This document shows, piece after piece, positions 17,741 through 26,701 of a stretch of DNA of 64,000 nt. The DNA comes from Vulgatibacter incomptus. GTDB lineage: Bacteria > Myxococcota > Myxococcia > Myxococcales > Vulgatibacteraceae. Within the stretch, counting starts at the first letter, position 1. Every line of letters begins with the position of its first letter. Position numbers and translations under genes: made by a program. Under the pieces are notes generated by a model. The model was not told the DNA's origin and did no database searches. It saw only the letters and a list, made by a program, of their open reading frames with translations. The stretch is taken from contig NZ_CP012332.1 of assembly GCF_001263175.1 (NCBI RefSeq), positions 4,050,220 through 4,114,219 of the forward strand. Direction: 5' to 3'.

Positions 17741-18850
17741 TCATGCGAGTCCGCGCTGGACGGCGAAGGCGCGGACGACTTCCGCGATTCGCTCGCTTGC
17801 TCTCCCATCCCAGAGGGCCGGTCGCCGCCCACCCTTGCCCCGTCCCGCGAGCGCTGATTCAGCTTCGTACATGATGGAGTTGGGATCGGTTCCGACCACC
17901 GTGTTTGTGCCCTCTGTCACAGTCACCGGGCGCTCGGTGTTTTCACGCAAGGTAAGGCAGGGTATCCCAAGCGCAGTCGTCTCCTCCTGAAGACCGCCCG
18001 AGTCAGTAAGGACGAGCTTCGCTTGCGAAGTCAGTCCGAGGAACTCCAGATAGCCGAGCGGTTCGCAGAGCTTCAGGTTCTTCATTGCCTGCACGCGTGA
18101 ATCGAAGCCGAAGGCCTCAACCTGCTTGCGAGTCCTTGGGTGGACGGGAAATACGACCGGAAGCTGCTGTTGAATCAGCTCGATCGCGCCCAACAATCCA
18201 GAGAGGACCATAGGATCGTCGACGTTGGATGCCCGGTGGAGCGTGAGCACGGCGTAGTTGCCCGGCGCCAGGTCCATCCGCTCCGGAATCCCCAGGCGTC
18301 GGGCGGTTTCGAGGTGAGAGAGCAACGAGTCGATCATCACGTTCCCGACCAGGTGGATGCGGTCGGGGGGAGTGCCCTCGGCGAGCAGGTTCTCATCCCC
18401 ATCACGAGAGGGCGTGAGGAGCAAGTCACTGATCCGATCGACGAGGATGCGGTTCACCTCCTCGGGCATCGAAAGGTCACGTGATCGAAGCCCCGCTTCG
18501 ACGTGCGCCACCGGGATGAGAAGCTTGGCCGAGACGAGCGCCGCGGCGAGGGTGGAGTTCACGTCACCTGCAACGACTACGAGGTCGGGCTTCTCCTCCA
18601 AGCACACCTTCTCGAAGCCAATCAGTACCTTGGCGGTCTGCTCGGCGTGCGAACCCGAGCCCACCCCCAGGAAGATGTCAGGGCGAGGGAGCCCCAGGTC
18701 GTCGAAGAAGACGTCGGACATCGAGGCGTCGTAATGCTGACCGGTGTGGACGAGCCGCTGCTGGGCGAAGCCCGCGGCCGCAATGGCCTTCATCACCGGG
18801 GCGATCTTCATGAAGTTGGGGCGGGCGCCCACCACGTGTACGATCTTCAT
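17741..18850 (-). CDS. wecB: UDP-N-acetylglucosamine 2-epimerase (non-hydrolysing), copy 2
   Basis: The 369-residue protein carries the family motifs GARPNFMKIAPVMKAI at the N terminus, HVEAGLRSRDLSMPEEVNR, VGNVMIDSL, TLHRASNVD and TDSGGLQEETTALGIPCLTL. It interconverts UDP-GlcNAc and UDP-ManNAc. It belongs to the subgroup with an ARPNFMK start and differs widely from copy 1 at 11108, so the two probably arrived separately. The ATG at 18850 is chosen because the conserved fold starts there. The upstream in-frame extension has no family similarity. It is convergent with the dehydrogenase gene and the two may serve the same sugar route. Confidence 0.93.
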   Translation of the reverse strand: MKIVHVVGARPNFMKIAPVMKAIAAAGFAQQRLVHTGQHYDASMSDVFFDDLGLPRPDIFLGVGSGSHAEQTAKVLIGFEKVCLEEKPDLVVVAGDVNSTLAAALVSAKLLIPVAHVEAGLRSRDLSMPEEVNRILVDRISDLLLTPSRDGDENLLAEGTPPDRIHLVGNVMIDSLLSHLETARRLGIPERMDLAPGNYAVLTLHRASNVDDPMVLSGLLGAIELIQQQLPVVFPVHPRTRKQVEAFGFDSRVQAMKNLKLCEPLGYLEFLGLTSQAKLVLTDSGGLQEETTALGIPCLTLRENTERPVTVTEGTNTVVGTDPNSIMYEAESALAGRGKGGRRPALWDGRASERIAEVVRAFAVQRGLA

Positions 18851-18889
18851 GTGCGGCACCGTAGGAAATTGAACGGAAGGCCGCAATCG

Positions 18890-19862
18890 TTTGAACGGAT
18901 GGTCGCTCGGCGTCCAAGGGCTTCGCCCGGTCGTGGTGGGCCTCGACAACTTCGTTAGAGGCCACCGGCGTAACTTGGAGGACCTGCAGACGCGGGTCGG
19001 ATCGGGCCGGTTCGGGCGGCGCGCTCTCGCTTCGTCGACCGGGTTATCGGCGACCTCGGGTACCTCCGCAGGGCCTGCGACGGCGCAGAGCTGGTTCTCC
19101 ACCACGGGCGCTCAGGTTAGTTCCGAGATTCTGGCGGACCCGACCGCGAACCACCTGACGAGCGTGGGTGGCTTCCTCCTCATGCTCACCGCGCCACGGG
19201 ACGCTGGAGTGGCCCGCTTCGTCTACGCCAGCTCGAGCTTGGTGTACGGGGACGAGCCCGACCTGCCTAGGGTCGAGGGATGGGAGAGTCGCATCCTCTC
19301 GTCCGACGCCCCCAACTAAGCGATGAACGAGCTCTAGGTGGGGATCTTCCAGGACGCTTCCGGCCTTGAGTCGATCGGGCTGCGGTACTTCAACGTCTTT
19401 TTGGCCCCCGCCAGGACCCGAACGGCCCCTACGCCGTGATCCCGCGTTAGATGCCGGCCCTGCTGCGGGGCCAGCCCTCCGAGCGCTATGGGGACGGCGA
19501 AACCAGTCGGGACTTCTGCTTTCGTGGGCAATGCGGTCCAGGCGAACCTCCTGGCAGCATGGCGCCGGACGCCGCCGCCCACTACCGCGCCTCACAACGT
19601 CGCCTGCTCGGACATCATCGCCCTGAACCAGGTCTTCTTGGCCCTTCGCGACGGCCTCGCTGGATTCCGCTCTAAGGCCGCCGGGGCGCAGCCAGTACGT
19701 AAGGATCTCCGCAAGGGCGACGTCCGCCAATCGCTGGCGGACATCGGCAGCGCCGCCACACTCATGGGCTACGAGCCGACGGTCATGGCCGGCACCGGCG
19801 TCAAGCCTACGGTCGAGTGGTACGCCCAAGCCGTGGAGAAGGGCTTCCTCGCTACCGCGTAG
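18890..19862 (+). pseudogene. Decayed TviC/WbpP-like UDP-sugar 4-epimerase
   Basis: Plus-strand fragments in shifting frames spell an NAD-dependent epimerase: VVGLDNFVRGHRRNLEDL (from about 18935), RRACDGAELVLHH-like sequence near 19070, DAGVARFVYASSSLVYGD (19200-19253), GPRQDPNGPYAVIPR (near 19410-19450, followed by a stop), GDGETSRDFCF (about 19490-19520) and finally GDVRQSLADIGSAATLMGYE with a normal C-terminal end at 19862. The N-terminal Rossmann motif GxxGxxG is absent, several frameshifts are needed, and in-frame stops occur. The family epimerises UDP-GlcNAcA or UDP-GlcNAc at C4 and normally follows the TviB-type dehydrogenase. Loss of this gene would change the sugar made by the locus. 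Confidence 0.85.
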
Positions 19863-19956
19863 ACGGGGTCTATTGGCACGGGATTGAACTGCCCATGACA
19901 GGTCAGCCCTCGTGATTGCCGTGGACCGAAACTAGGGCGCGAGGCGGAGCCTGGCG

Positions 19957-20448
19957 TCACAGCAGCTCGATTTTCGTCACCTTGATTCGGTAACCCTTCG
20001 CTCCGGTCTGGATGGTGGTCGTGGTCAAGTTTCCTGCCGCTTTCGAGAAGGTCTTAGTATCTCCCGCAGCGATGGATCCTGGCACGGAGAACGCCACTGT
20101 GGCGATCGTGTCGCCGCCGTCGTTGAGCCACTCGACGGTGCCGTGGACGTTCCGCACAGGGAACTCGGCCTTGTTAATCAGCGAGACCCTAGTCAGTTCC
20201 CGATACGAGTTGATGATACCCTTGTCGAAAAACTCGGCTTCGCTCGCCTCGATGAACTGGCTCGGACTTGCAAGAAGCGCGTTCCGCGCCTGCGCCTTCC
20301 GGGCCGCCTCGGCAGCTGCCGCAGCCGCCTGAGCTGCCAATTGCTGCTCGGCAGCCAGCCGAGCGGCTTCTGCCCGCTTCTCGGCTTCTGACGTACACCC
20401 GGCGACGGCGGTAGCTAGGAGAACGGCTAGCCCAAGCGACTTCCACAT
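19957..20448 (-). CDS. Putative lipoprotein of unknown function
   Basis: A 163-residue protein begins MWKSLGLAVLLATAVAGCTS, a signal peptide with a lipobox (VAGC), preceded on its strand by AAGGAG. An alanine- and glutamate-rich helix (about 22-50) follows, then a folded domain of about 110 residues (SQFIEASEAEFFDKGIIN to the C terminus) rich in beta strands, including HGTVEWLNDGG. This domain looks like small secreted beta-sandwich proteins that describe conserved tone or charge of neutral lipids, but I do not recognise the family. The start at 20448 is set by the signal peptide and ribosome-binding site. Confidence 0.75.
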   Translation of the reverse strand: MWKSLGLAVLLATAVAGCTSEAEKRAEAARLAAEQQLAAQAAAAAAEAARKAQARNALLASPSQFIEASEAEFFDKGIINSYRELTRVSLINKAEFPVRNVHGTVEWLNDGGDTIATVAFSVPGSIAAGDTKTFSKAAGNLTTTTIQTGAKGYRIKVTKIELL

Positions 20449-21046
20449 AGGAGGGGTTCTCCTTGCGAGCGGTACAAACCAGCCTGCGGTCGGAGATCGA
20501 ACCGAACCGCGGACGACACACATCCAGCTTGGAAAATTCATCGTGGCCGACGTTTTCAGGGAGGTCTGGCAATGAACATCCGGCCACCTCCCAGCCTGGA
20601 GAAAAGTACCATGCCCCTTCGTTTGGCGGCGAGAAGTATTTTTCGACTTGTTCTGATCTGGTAGAATTGTTTTTTGTGCCATATTTTGGCGTCCGAGGCT
20701 TCTGCGCTTCCTCGGCGACAAGCCCGACGGCTGATCGCCGCTGGCTTGTGAAGCGCTAGGTCGGCGTTACGTTCCCGACAACCGTCGATGCGCCGCTTGC
20801 ACTTTTTGAGAGACTGGACCTTCCTACTGGAGAAGCAGAGCCAGTAGACCAGGGCGCCTTCCTGTAGCTCGCTGACTCAGGGCCCTATGGCGTCGATTTC
20901 TTCGCCGAAAAGGCCCGTTCCCATTCGACACGTACGAGCACATCTCCGGCTCGGCGCATCCGACGGACTAGTCCATGTCAAGAGGAGCGACCGGATGGAC
21001 CTTCCTCGCATTGGCACACTCCGGGTGGCGGAGGTGTGCCCTCGGA
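20449..21046. other. Gene-free interval
   Basis: No supported gene in about 600 bases. It holds an AT-rich patch near 20630-20700 that probably contains the promoter region of the minus-strand lipoprotein gene, and a small inverted repeat, CTACTGG (20824-20830) and CCAGTAG (20841-20847). Frames on both strands are short and have no recognisable motifs. Confidence 0.5.
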
Positions 21047-21071
21047 GCCTCGCGCCGATTGGTCGCGAGGC
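21047..21071 (-). terminator. Hairpin downstream of the DUF4126 gene
   Basis: GCCTCGCG (21047-21054) pairs perfectly with CGCGAGGC (21064-21071) over a 9-base loop, 24 bases beyond the stop codon of the minus-strand gene at 21095. Confidence 0.5.
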
Positions 21072-21094
21072 CTCAGTCCGCCGACCAGCGGACA

Positions 21095-21598
21095 CTACGT
21101 GGTTGAGTTGGCGGCTGATCGGGCAAGGCGATCGCCTACGCCAAGCACGAGGGCGTCCTCCGCGAGTGCGGCGGCGATGCCGAGCGCTGCCGAGCGGGCG
21201 ATGGCGAGCTTCCGGAAGTAGAGTGAGGCGAATGCGCTCGCGACCGCTGCCGCTGCGCCGATGAGCGCCAAAGCGGGCTTCGACGTCCCCTGCCGGGCCG
21301 ACATGCTCCCTACGAGCGCGCCGGATGCCGCCCGCGCGGCGAGCGAAAACGGCTGGGTCCGCGGCGGGGCGAAAGGGAGCTTGTCGATCAAGAGCTCACC
21401 GGCCGCGAGCGCCGAGAGGAGCGGAGACAGTCGGCGGCTCTTTTCGAACGCACGATCGCCCAACGCACGTTTTGCGAGTACGCGAATGCTGGTCGCGCGT
21501 TTGGCGTGCCGCCCAACGACCACGGCAGGAGTGACGAGGCTCCGCACACCCGACAGCGCCCCCAGCGCCGCCACCTCCCACAGCCTGTCTCGTCTCAT
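21095..21598 (-). CDS. DUF4126-family membrane protein
   Basis: A 167-residue protein with about four hydrophobic helices. The opening WEVAALGALSGVRSLVTPAV and the internal ALAAGELLIDKLPFAPPRT, with RAASGALVGS after it, are the marks of DUF4126 proteins. Their biochemical role is not established. GGAGGG precedes the ATG at 21598. In-frame sequence upstream of that ATG belongs to a relic of another gene and is excluded. No operon partner is evident. Confidence 0.8.
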   Translation of the reverse strand: MRRDRLWEVAALGALSGVRSLVTPAVVVGRHAKRATSIRVLAKRALGDRAFEKSRRLSPLLSALAAGELLIDKLPFAPPRTQPFSLAARAASGALVGSMSARQGTSKPALALIGAAAAVASAFASLYFRKLAIARSAALGIAAALAEDALVLGVGDRLARSAANSTT

Positions 21599-21732
21599 CC
21601 CTACGCCCTCCGATTGCTCTCGACCTTCGAGCTTGGGCTGCGCAGCCTCACGTCGACCCACTCCGGTTCCGTGGGCATGGGCTGACTTAGTGAACGATGC
21701 CGCCAGGCGAGAGGCTGAAGAATACGGAGACC

Positions 21733-21898
21733 AGTAGTCTCGCCTCTGGAGCAGGCCGACCCCTCGCTCGGCGAGGAGGACGGGGTACATCGAATTGGTC
21801 CACATCGAGCCTAGAGTGGGAATGTCGGCCCCAAATGGGGAGGGGGGACCCTGCGTCAAGGTCGCGTCGTTGGCCCTGGAGGTGGCGGGCAAGCGGCA
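21733..21898. pseudogene. Degraded copy of the DUF1990-like/small membrane gene junction
   Basis: Two blocks match a segment 8.5 kb to the right. 21733-21846 aligns with about 30228-30340 (the 5' end of the minus-strand DUF1990-like gene and the leader of the adjacent plus-strand gene, including the identical run GGCCGACCCCTCGCTCGGCG). 21851-21898 aligns with about 30499-30544 inside the small membrane protein gene (GAGCTGGCGGGCAAGCGGC-like). About 160 bases between the blocks are missing here. Neither gene can be read through, so this is a dead partial duplicate. Alignment was done by eye. Confidence 0.75.
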
Positions 21899-21930
21899 AC
21901 CTGCCAGTGCAGGCCGCGCAGGCCCGACGG

Positions 21931-22012
21931 GTCAGGGGAGGCCGTCGACCGCCTGGTCCTTCGGATAGCTGATCGCGTACCGCAGCTCGATCGCGCGCTC
22001 CTCCCCGGGCCG
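21931..22012 (-). repeat. Left copy of a direct repeat: duplicated 3' tail of the MuiA-like gene
   Basis: This segment is about 88 percent identical by eye to 26619-26701, the last 27 codons of the MuiA-like gene. On the minus strand it still encodes EERAIELRYAISYPKDQAVD and a GLP ending with a stop. Nothing upstream on its strand continues the gene. The two copies are in direct orientation and bracket the kelch lipoprotein gene and its promoter. Confidence 0.8.
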
Positions 22013-22101
22013 ACAGGATGCCCGAGGGGGCGAGTCATCCGCTCGACCGCTGCGCCCGCATCCGGCGCGTTTCGCGTATCGTTCAGTATGTGACGGATAG
22101 T

Positions 22102-22129
22102 TTGACAGGCTCCTCGCTGCCGGTAGATT
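22102..22129 (+). promoter_or_regulatory. Putative sigma-70 promoter of the kelch lipoprotein gene
   Basis: TTGACA (22102-22107) and TAGATT (22124-22129) are spaced by 16 bases, placing the transcript start near 22136, about 33 bases before the chosen ATG. The perfect -35 box stands out in this G+C-rich sequence. Confidence 0.55.
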
Positions 22130-22168
22130 TCCGGTTCCGCCCAATTGCATCTCGAGAGGTCTTCTTCC

Positions 22169-25100
22169 ATGACGATCGATCGCCGCGCCATGCCCGTAGT
22201 GCTCCTCGCGCTGCTCACCTTCGGTTGCGGCGAGCGGAAGGAGCCCCAGGGCCGTCCTGAATTCGAGGAGATCCTTCTCGAGGGCGGAGTCCACAAGGGG
22301 CCCTTCGTCCTCGGCTCATCGATCTCGGTCTCCCCGATCAACGCGGGAGGCGCTCCGACTGGCCAGGTCTACAATTCGCAGACCCGGAACGACCTCGGCG
22401 AGTTCTCCGTGCGCATCGCGTTCCAGGGGTACGTCTCGGTGGAGGGGACGGGCTACTACTACAACGAGGCCACCGGCGAGCTGTCCCGGTCGTTGCTGAC
22501 GATGCGCGCGTTCTATGAGGTCGGGCACGCGCCGAGCCAGGCGGCGTACCTGAACCTCCTCACGCACCTCAGCTACGACCGGGTTCGGGCGCTTGTCGCG
22601 GGTGGTACCGCGATCAATGGCGCGATCGCCCAAGCCGAAGGGGAGCTTCGGCGCGCACTCGCGATCGGACCGAGCGACTTCGAGCCCGCCATCCCGGGCG
22701 CTGCGATGAACCTCCTCGGAGGCGAGAGCGACGAGAACGCCTACCTGCTCGCCGTGAGCGCGGTGCTCGCGCAGGCGGCGGTGGACCTCGCGGGCCCTCA
22801 GGGGCCGGTCGACGCGAGCCTGCAGGAGCTCCTCAACTCGCTCTCGCGCGACCTCGAAGACGATGGCGAATTCACGGCCGAGCACGCGCAGCTGATCCGC
22901 GAAGCGGCGGCGAGGGTCGATCCCGAACTGGTGCGGGCGAAGCTCCAAGAGAGGCTGCGTGCGTCTGGCTCGAGCGCGGTCGCGCCCGACTTCGCGCGCA
23001 TGCTGGCCGAGACCGCTCCGCGGGTCGACCCGAACCGGTTCACGATCGTGCGCCATCCCGTCGGCGTCGACGACGGCGTGGTCGCGGAGCCGGGCGCGGT
23101 GCTCGACGACGACGCCGCACACTACCCGGGCCGGGTCGTGGCGCGCGTAGAGATCTGGGATTCGCCCGCGGAGGGTCGTCTGCTCGTCGCCGTCGTTCCC
23201 GACGAGGCGGGCTCCTTCGCCGAAGTCGCGCTCCCGGGGGCCGATGGCACCTCGGAGCGACTCCTGGCACCGCGCCGGCTCTGGATCTCTGCGGCGGACC
23301 GATCGGGCCGCGAGAGCAAGCGCTTCGAGATTGGGAGTGGGGAGGATGAGAACGGCCCCGTCGGCACGCCGGCGAATCTCGTCATCACCCGGGCGGACCT
23401 CACTCGCCCGGACTCGATCCATGGCGAGCCAGGCGCCTTCGTCGGCGAGAGCGCGATCCTCGCGGTCCGCGTCTACGAGCGCGCGACGGGCGGTGAGCCG
23501 CTGGGAACCGCGGTTGCCACGCCTGACGGCGGATTCGCGCCGCTGGCGGTCGGTACGTCCGCCTCCTCCTACCCGCGGCTCTGGGCCGAGGCGGTCGACA
23601 AGACCGGAAACGTCGGTAAGCGAGTCGAGGCGGCGGTAGGGAAGGCCGCGGTCCCGACACTCGACGGCGGGAAGGTCGAGATCGTCCGCCGCGGGCTTGG
23701 CGAGACCGATTCGATCCGCGGGATGGCTGGCGCGTTCTCGAGCGTCTGCGCACTGCGCGGCGTGGAGATCCACGACCGCGCGTCGGGCGGAGCGCTCCAG
23801 GCGTCCGGAGCTCTGCGGCCCGACGGCGGCTTCGACGAGCTGCCGATCGGAACGCCGGACGCCTCTTTTGCGCAGCTCTGGGTGGCGGGCGAGGACAAGT
23901 GTGGTCAGCGGAGCGCCTCGACCGAAGCGCTCGTCGGGCGCGTGTCTCTGCCTCCTTCGGTCGAAGCTTCCCTCGTCACCTACCACGGACGCGCAGACGG
24001 CGTTGCCGACGGCGTTTCGGCGGCGCCCGGGGCGATCGGAGGAACGAATCCCGTGCGCTCCGTGGAGATCCGGGATGCCCGTTGCGTCGCCTCGATTGTG
24101 CCGACCTTGCGTCCGAGGCCGGACGGGGGCTTCGACGAGCTCCCGATCGGGACCGCGCGGGCGGACACTCCGCGTGTCTGCCTCGTGGCGACGAACAAGG
24201 CCGGCCTCGCGTCGAGCGGGATCCTGAGCCGGCACGTGGAGGAGGGGCTGCAGCTCGGCTCCACGGGGCTCGTGGATCGGCGAGGAGGCGCGCTCTACTC
24301 GTTCGCCTCCGACATCGATCCACGCCTTGCCACGCCGGGGCTCGGGCTGTCGCTTACCGGCCGGACGCCGGCTGCAGCGCTCGCTGCGGCCTCGTCGATC
24401 GACGACGTGCGAGCGAGGATCGCGGCAGGGCCCGAGACCCGTACGCGCGCCAGCCGGTGGGAGGTCAACGAGGCCAGCCGCGATCGCTGGGGCCACGCGG
24501 TTGCGTACGACGCCGCGCGCGGGCGCACGGTCGTCTTCGGAGGACGGAACCTGGAAAGCGTCAACCTTGGTTCGACCCTCGAGTTCGACGGCACCTCCTG
24601 GCGAGAGATCGAGACGGCGGACCAGCCGGCGCCCCGCCTTTGGGCGGCGATGGCCTACGACGAAGCGCGCCAGCGGGTTGTGCTCTTCGGCGGGTATGCA
24701 GCGTCCGATTTCAATGACACCTGGGAATACGATGGCACCAACTGGTACCGGATCCCGGTCGCTGGCCCCGGGTTCGGCGCGTACGGCGCCATGGCGTACG
24801 ATCCCGTTCGCGGCGTGATCGTCGCGTTTTCGGGGATCTTTGGGCGGTCGTGGCAGTACGACGGGATCGCGTGGACCCAGATGACCGTGGCATCCGAGCC
24901 ACCCGCGCGGGACAGGCCGTTGATGGCGTTCGATCGGGGCCGCGGGCGGATGGTCTTGTTCGGAGGCAAGTCGGGGATCCAGTCCCGCGACGACACCTGG
25001 GAGCTCGATGACTCCGGCTGGTCTCTGGTGCCCACGCAGACTACACCCGGAGCCCTCGACGGTCCGACCATGGTCTACGACTCGTTGCGTGGGGAAATGC

Positions 25101-26521
25101 TCCTGTTCGGAGGCGGTAGCGACTCCCAACAGAGCTTCACCTGGAGCTACGACGGGAGCGATTGGACTCCGATCGCATTCTCCGGGCCGCGGAATCGGCA
25201 ACACCACGGCATGTCGTTCCACGCCGCCACCGGGGAGACGATCATCTTTGGCGGGGTGTCCCCGGGCTGGGACACATGGAGCTTCGACGGCGCCACGTGG
25301 ACCGACCGAAGGGTTCGGCCGGCGCAGATGCGCGAGTCGGCGCTCGGGTACGATCCCGGCACGCGCTCGACCGTTCTGTACGCCAAAGAAACGTGGGTCT
25401 TCTCCGACGGGAGCTGGCGCGAGGTCACGCCGGCGAACGGCGGTCCACGGCTAGACGAGGCGACGATCGTCTACGACTCGTGGAGCAAGCGGCTGGTCCT
25501 CGTCGGGTATTCCGCCGAGAACTCGGGCTGGGCGCTGCAGACCTGGGCCTTCGAGAACGAGACCTGGGTCCGGATCCCGACGACCAACACACCCAGCTTC
25601 GGTCGTTCGTACGCTGGGACGACGCAGGCGGTCTTCGATGACCTTCGAGGCCGGCTGGTTCTCTACGGCGGATGGAGGTCGCCCAGCCTCGTAGGCGAGA
25701 CTTACGAGCTCTTCGACGGTCGGTGGACGAGGAAGGCACAGAATCGCTATCCCCCTCCGCGTGGTCGGCACGCCATGGCGTTCGACCCGGTCCGCGGCCT
25801 GACCTTCGTGTTCGGAGGCGATACGACTGCGACCAACCCTGTGAATCTCTCGAACGACCTATGGTCTTTCGATGGAGAAGGGTGGGGGCTCGATCCGATC
25901 CCGGCGGGGCCTCCCGCCCGGATGACGCATGCGATGACGTTCGATCCCTCCCGCGGGCGGATCCTGATGGGCGGGGGCTCCGGGGCAACCGGTGGCTTCT
26001 CCGATACGTGGGAGCTCGGAACGTCCTGGACGCCGATCGCAGCAAGCAACGCCAAGCCCTTCGAGTCGACGCCGTTCGTCTACGACGGCGCTGTAGGTGG
26101 GGTGGTGCAGCACACGCGTGAGACGCGGGTCTTGCAGCGCTCGACGCCGCACCCACGGTACGCGGCGCAGCTCGCGGGCTTCCAGCTCGACCCCCGCGCA
26201 GCTCCCACGTCGGTCGAGATCACCTGGGTCGGTTCGGGCTCCGGGGAGGTAGACGGCGCTCCCGTGAACCAGCTCGATCTCTACCTCTGGAACGCCGTCG
26301 AGCGGACCTGGACGACGCTCGCCACCGGAGACGCGGCCGAGTCGGATCCCGCGGTGCGTAGCACGCTGATCCTGGTGCCGGACGATATCGCGGACCATGT
26401 CGCGGAAGGTCGAATCTGGATCCTGGCCGTGGCGCCAGCCGCATACCCGGGAGGCTCGGTCGCCGAGAGCGTGATCGCCACGGACTACGTCGGGATGAGC
26501 GCGGCCTACTTGCTCGACTGA
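22169..26521 (+). CDS. Giant kelch-repeat lipoprotein
   Basis: A 1450-residue secreted lipoprotein. The signal peptide ends in LTFGC (lipobox). Residues about 30-290 form a largely helical domain with no family I recognise. Residues about 295-740 contain four related modules of about 95 residues, each with a PDGGF-type turn and a phrase like LWVAGEDKCG. Residues about 760-1290 hold ten or more kelch units of about 50 residues with the pattern MAYD..RGR.VLFGG....DTWEYDG..W, which should form one or two beta propellers. A 150-residue beta-rich domain ends the protein. The likely role is binding at the cell surface. No catalytic residues of galactose oxidase were found. The ATG at 22169 gives the proper signal peptide, with GAGAGG upstream. 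An ATG eight codons earlier is possible. Confidence 0.85.
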   Translation: MTIDRRAMPVVLLALLTFGCGERKEPQGRPEFEEILLEGGVHKGPFVLGSSISVSPINAGGAPTGQVYNSQTRNDLGEFSVRIAFQGYVSVEGTGYYYNEATGELSRSLLTMRAFYEVGHAPSQAAYLNLLTHLSYDRVRALVAGGTAINGAIAQAEGELRRALAIGPSDFEPAIPGAAMNLLGGESDENAYLLAVSAVLAQAAVDLAGPQGPVDASLQELLNSLSRDLEDDGEFTAEHAQLIREAAARVDPELVRAKLQERLRASGSSAVAPDFARMLAETAPRVDPNRFTIVRHPVGVDDGVVAEPGAVLDDDAAHYPGRVVARVEIWDSPAEGRLLVAVVPDEAGSFAEVALPGADGTSERLLAPRRLWISAADRSGRESKRFEIGSGEDENGPVGTPANLVITRADLTRPDSIHGEPGAFVGESAILAVRVYERATGGEPLGTAVATPDGGFAPLAVGTSASSYPRLWAEAVDKTGNVGKRVEAAVGKAAVPTLDGGKVEIVRRGLGETDSIRGMAGAFSSVCALRGVEIHDRASGGALQASGALRPDGGFDELPIGTPDASFAQLWVAGEDKCGQRSASTEALVGRVSLPPSVEASLVTYHGRADGVADGVSAAPGAIGGTNPVRSVEIRDARCVASIVPTLRPRPDGGFDELPIGTARADTPRVCLVATNKAGLASSGILSRHVEEGLQLGSTGLVDRRGGALYSFASDIDPRLATPGLGLSLTGRTPAAALAAASSIDDVRARIAAGPETRTRASRWEVNEASRDRWGHAVAYDAARGRTVVFGGRNLESVNLGSTLEFDGTSWREIETADQPAPRLWAAMAYDEARQRVVLFGGYAASDFNDTWEYDGTNWYRIPVAGPGFGAYGAMAYDPVRGVIVAFSGIFGRSWQYDGIAWTQMTVASEPPARDRPLMAFDRGRGRMVLFGGKSGIQSRDDTWELDDSGWSLVPTQTTPGALDGPTMVYDSLRGEMLLFGGGSDSQQSFTWSYDGSDWTPIAFSGPRNRQHHGMSFHAATGETIIFGGVSPGWDTWSFDGATWTDRRVRPAQMRESALGYDPGTRSTVLYAKETWVFSDGSWREVTPANGGPRLDEATIVYDSWSKRLVLVGYSAENSGWALQTWAFENETWVRIPTTNTPSFGRSYAGTTQAVFDDLRGRLVLYGGWRSPSLVGETYELFDGRWTRKAQNRYPPPRGRHAMAFDPVRGLTFVFGGDTTATNPVNLSNDLWSFDGEGWGLDPIPAGPPARMTHAMTFDPSRGRILMGGGSGATGGFSDTWELGTSWTPIAASNAKPFESTPFVYDGAVGGVVQHTRETRVLQRSTPHPRYAAQLAGFQLDPRAAPTSVEITWVGSGSGEVDGAPVNQLDLYLWNAVERTWTTLATGDAAESDPAVRSTLILVPDDIADHVAEGRIWILAVAPAAYPGGSVAESVIATDYVGMSAAYLLD

Positions 26522-26561
26522 ACATCAAGGCGGGGCGGATGGATGCGCGCGTCATCCGCGA

Positions 26562-26591
26562 GCCCGGCGGCGGTTCCGAATGCCGCCGGGC
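26562..26591. terminator. Bidirectional hairpin terminator
   Basis: GCCCGGCGGC (26562-26571) pairs perfectly with GCCGCCGGGC (26582-26591) across ten bases, between the convergent kelch lipoprotein and MuiA-like genes. Confidence 0.75.
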
Positions 26592-26618
26592 GCTCTAGAG
26601 CAGACCGAGCGAGCATGG

Positions 26619-26701
26619 CTCAGGGAAGTCCGTCGATCGCCTGGCCCTTCGGATAGCTGACCGCATACCGCAGCTCGATCGCGCGCTCTTCGCCGGGGCC
26701 G
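26619..26701 (-). repeat. Right copy of the direct repeat (MuiA-like 3' tail)
   Basis: This is the intact partner of 21931-22012 and forms the genuine end of the MuiA-like gene. About ten mismatches separate the two copies by eye, so the duplication is not recent. Confidence 0.8.

Noticed and set aside
22316-25222. Open frame of 968 codons on the minus strand inside the kelch gene
   Set aside because: No motifs, biased composition, and fully overlapped by a gene with signal peptide and repeats.
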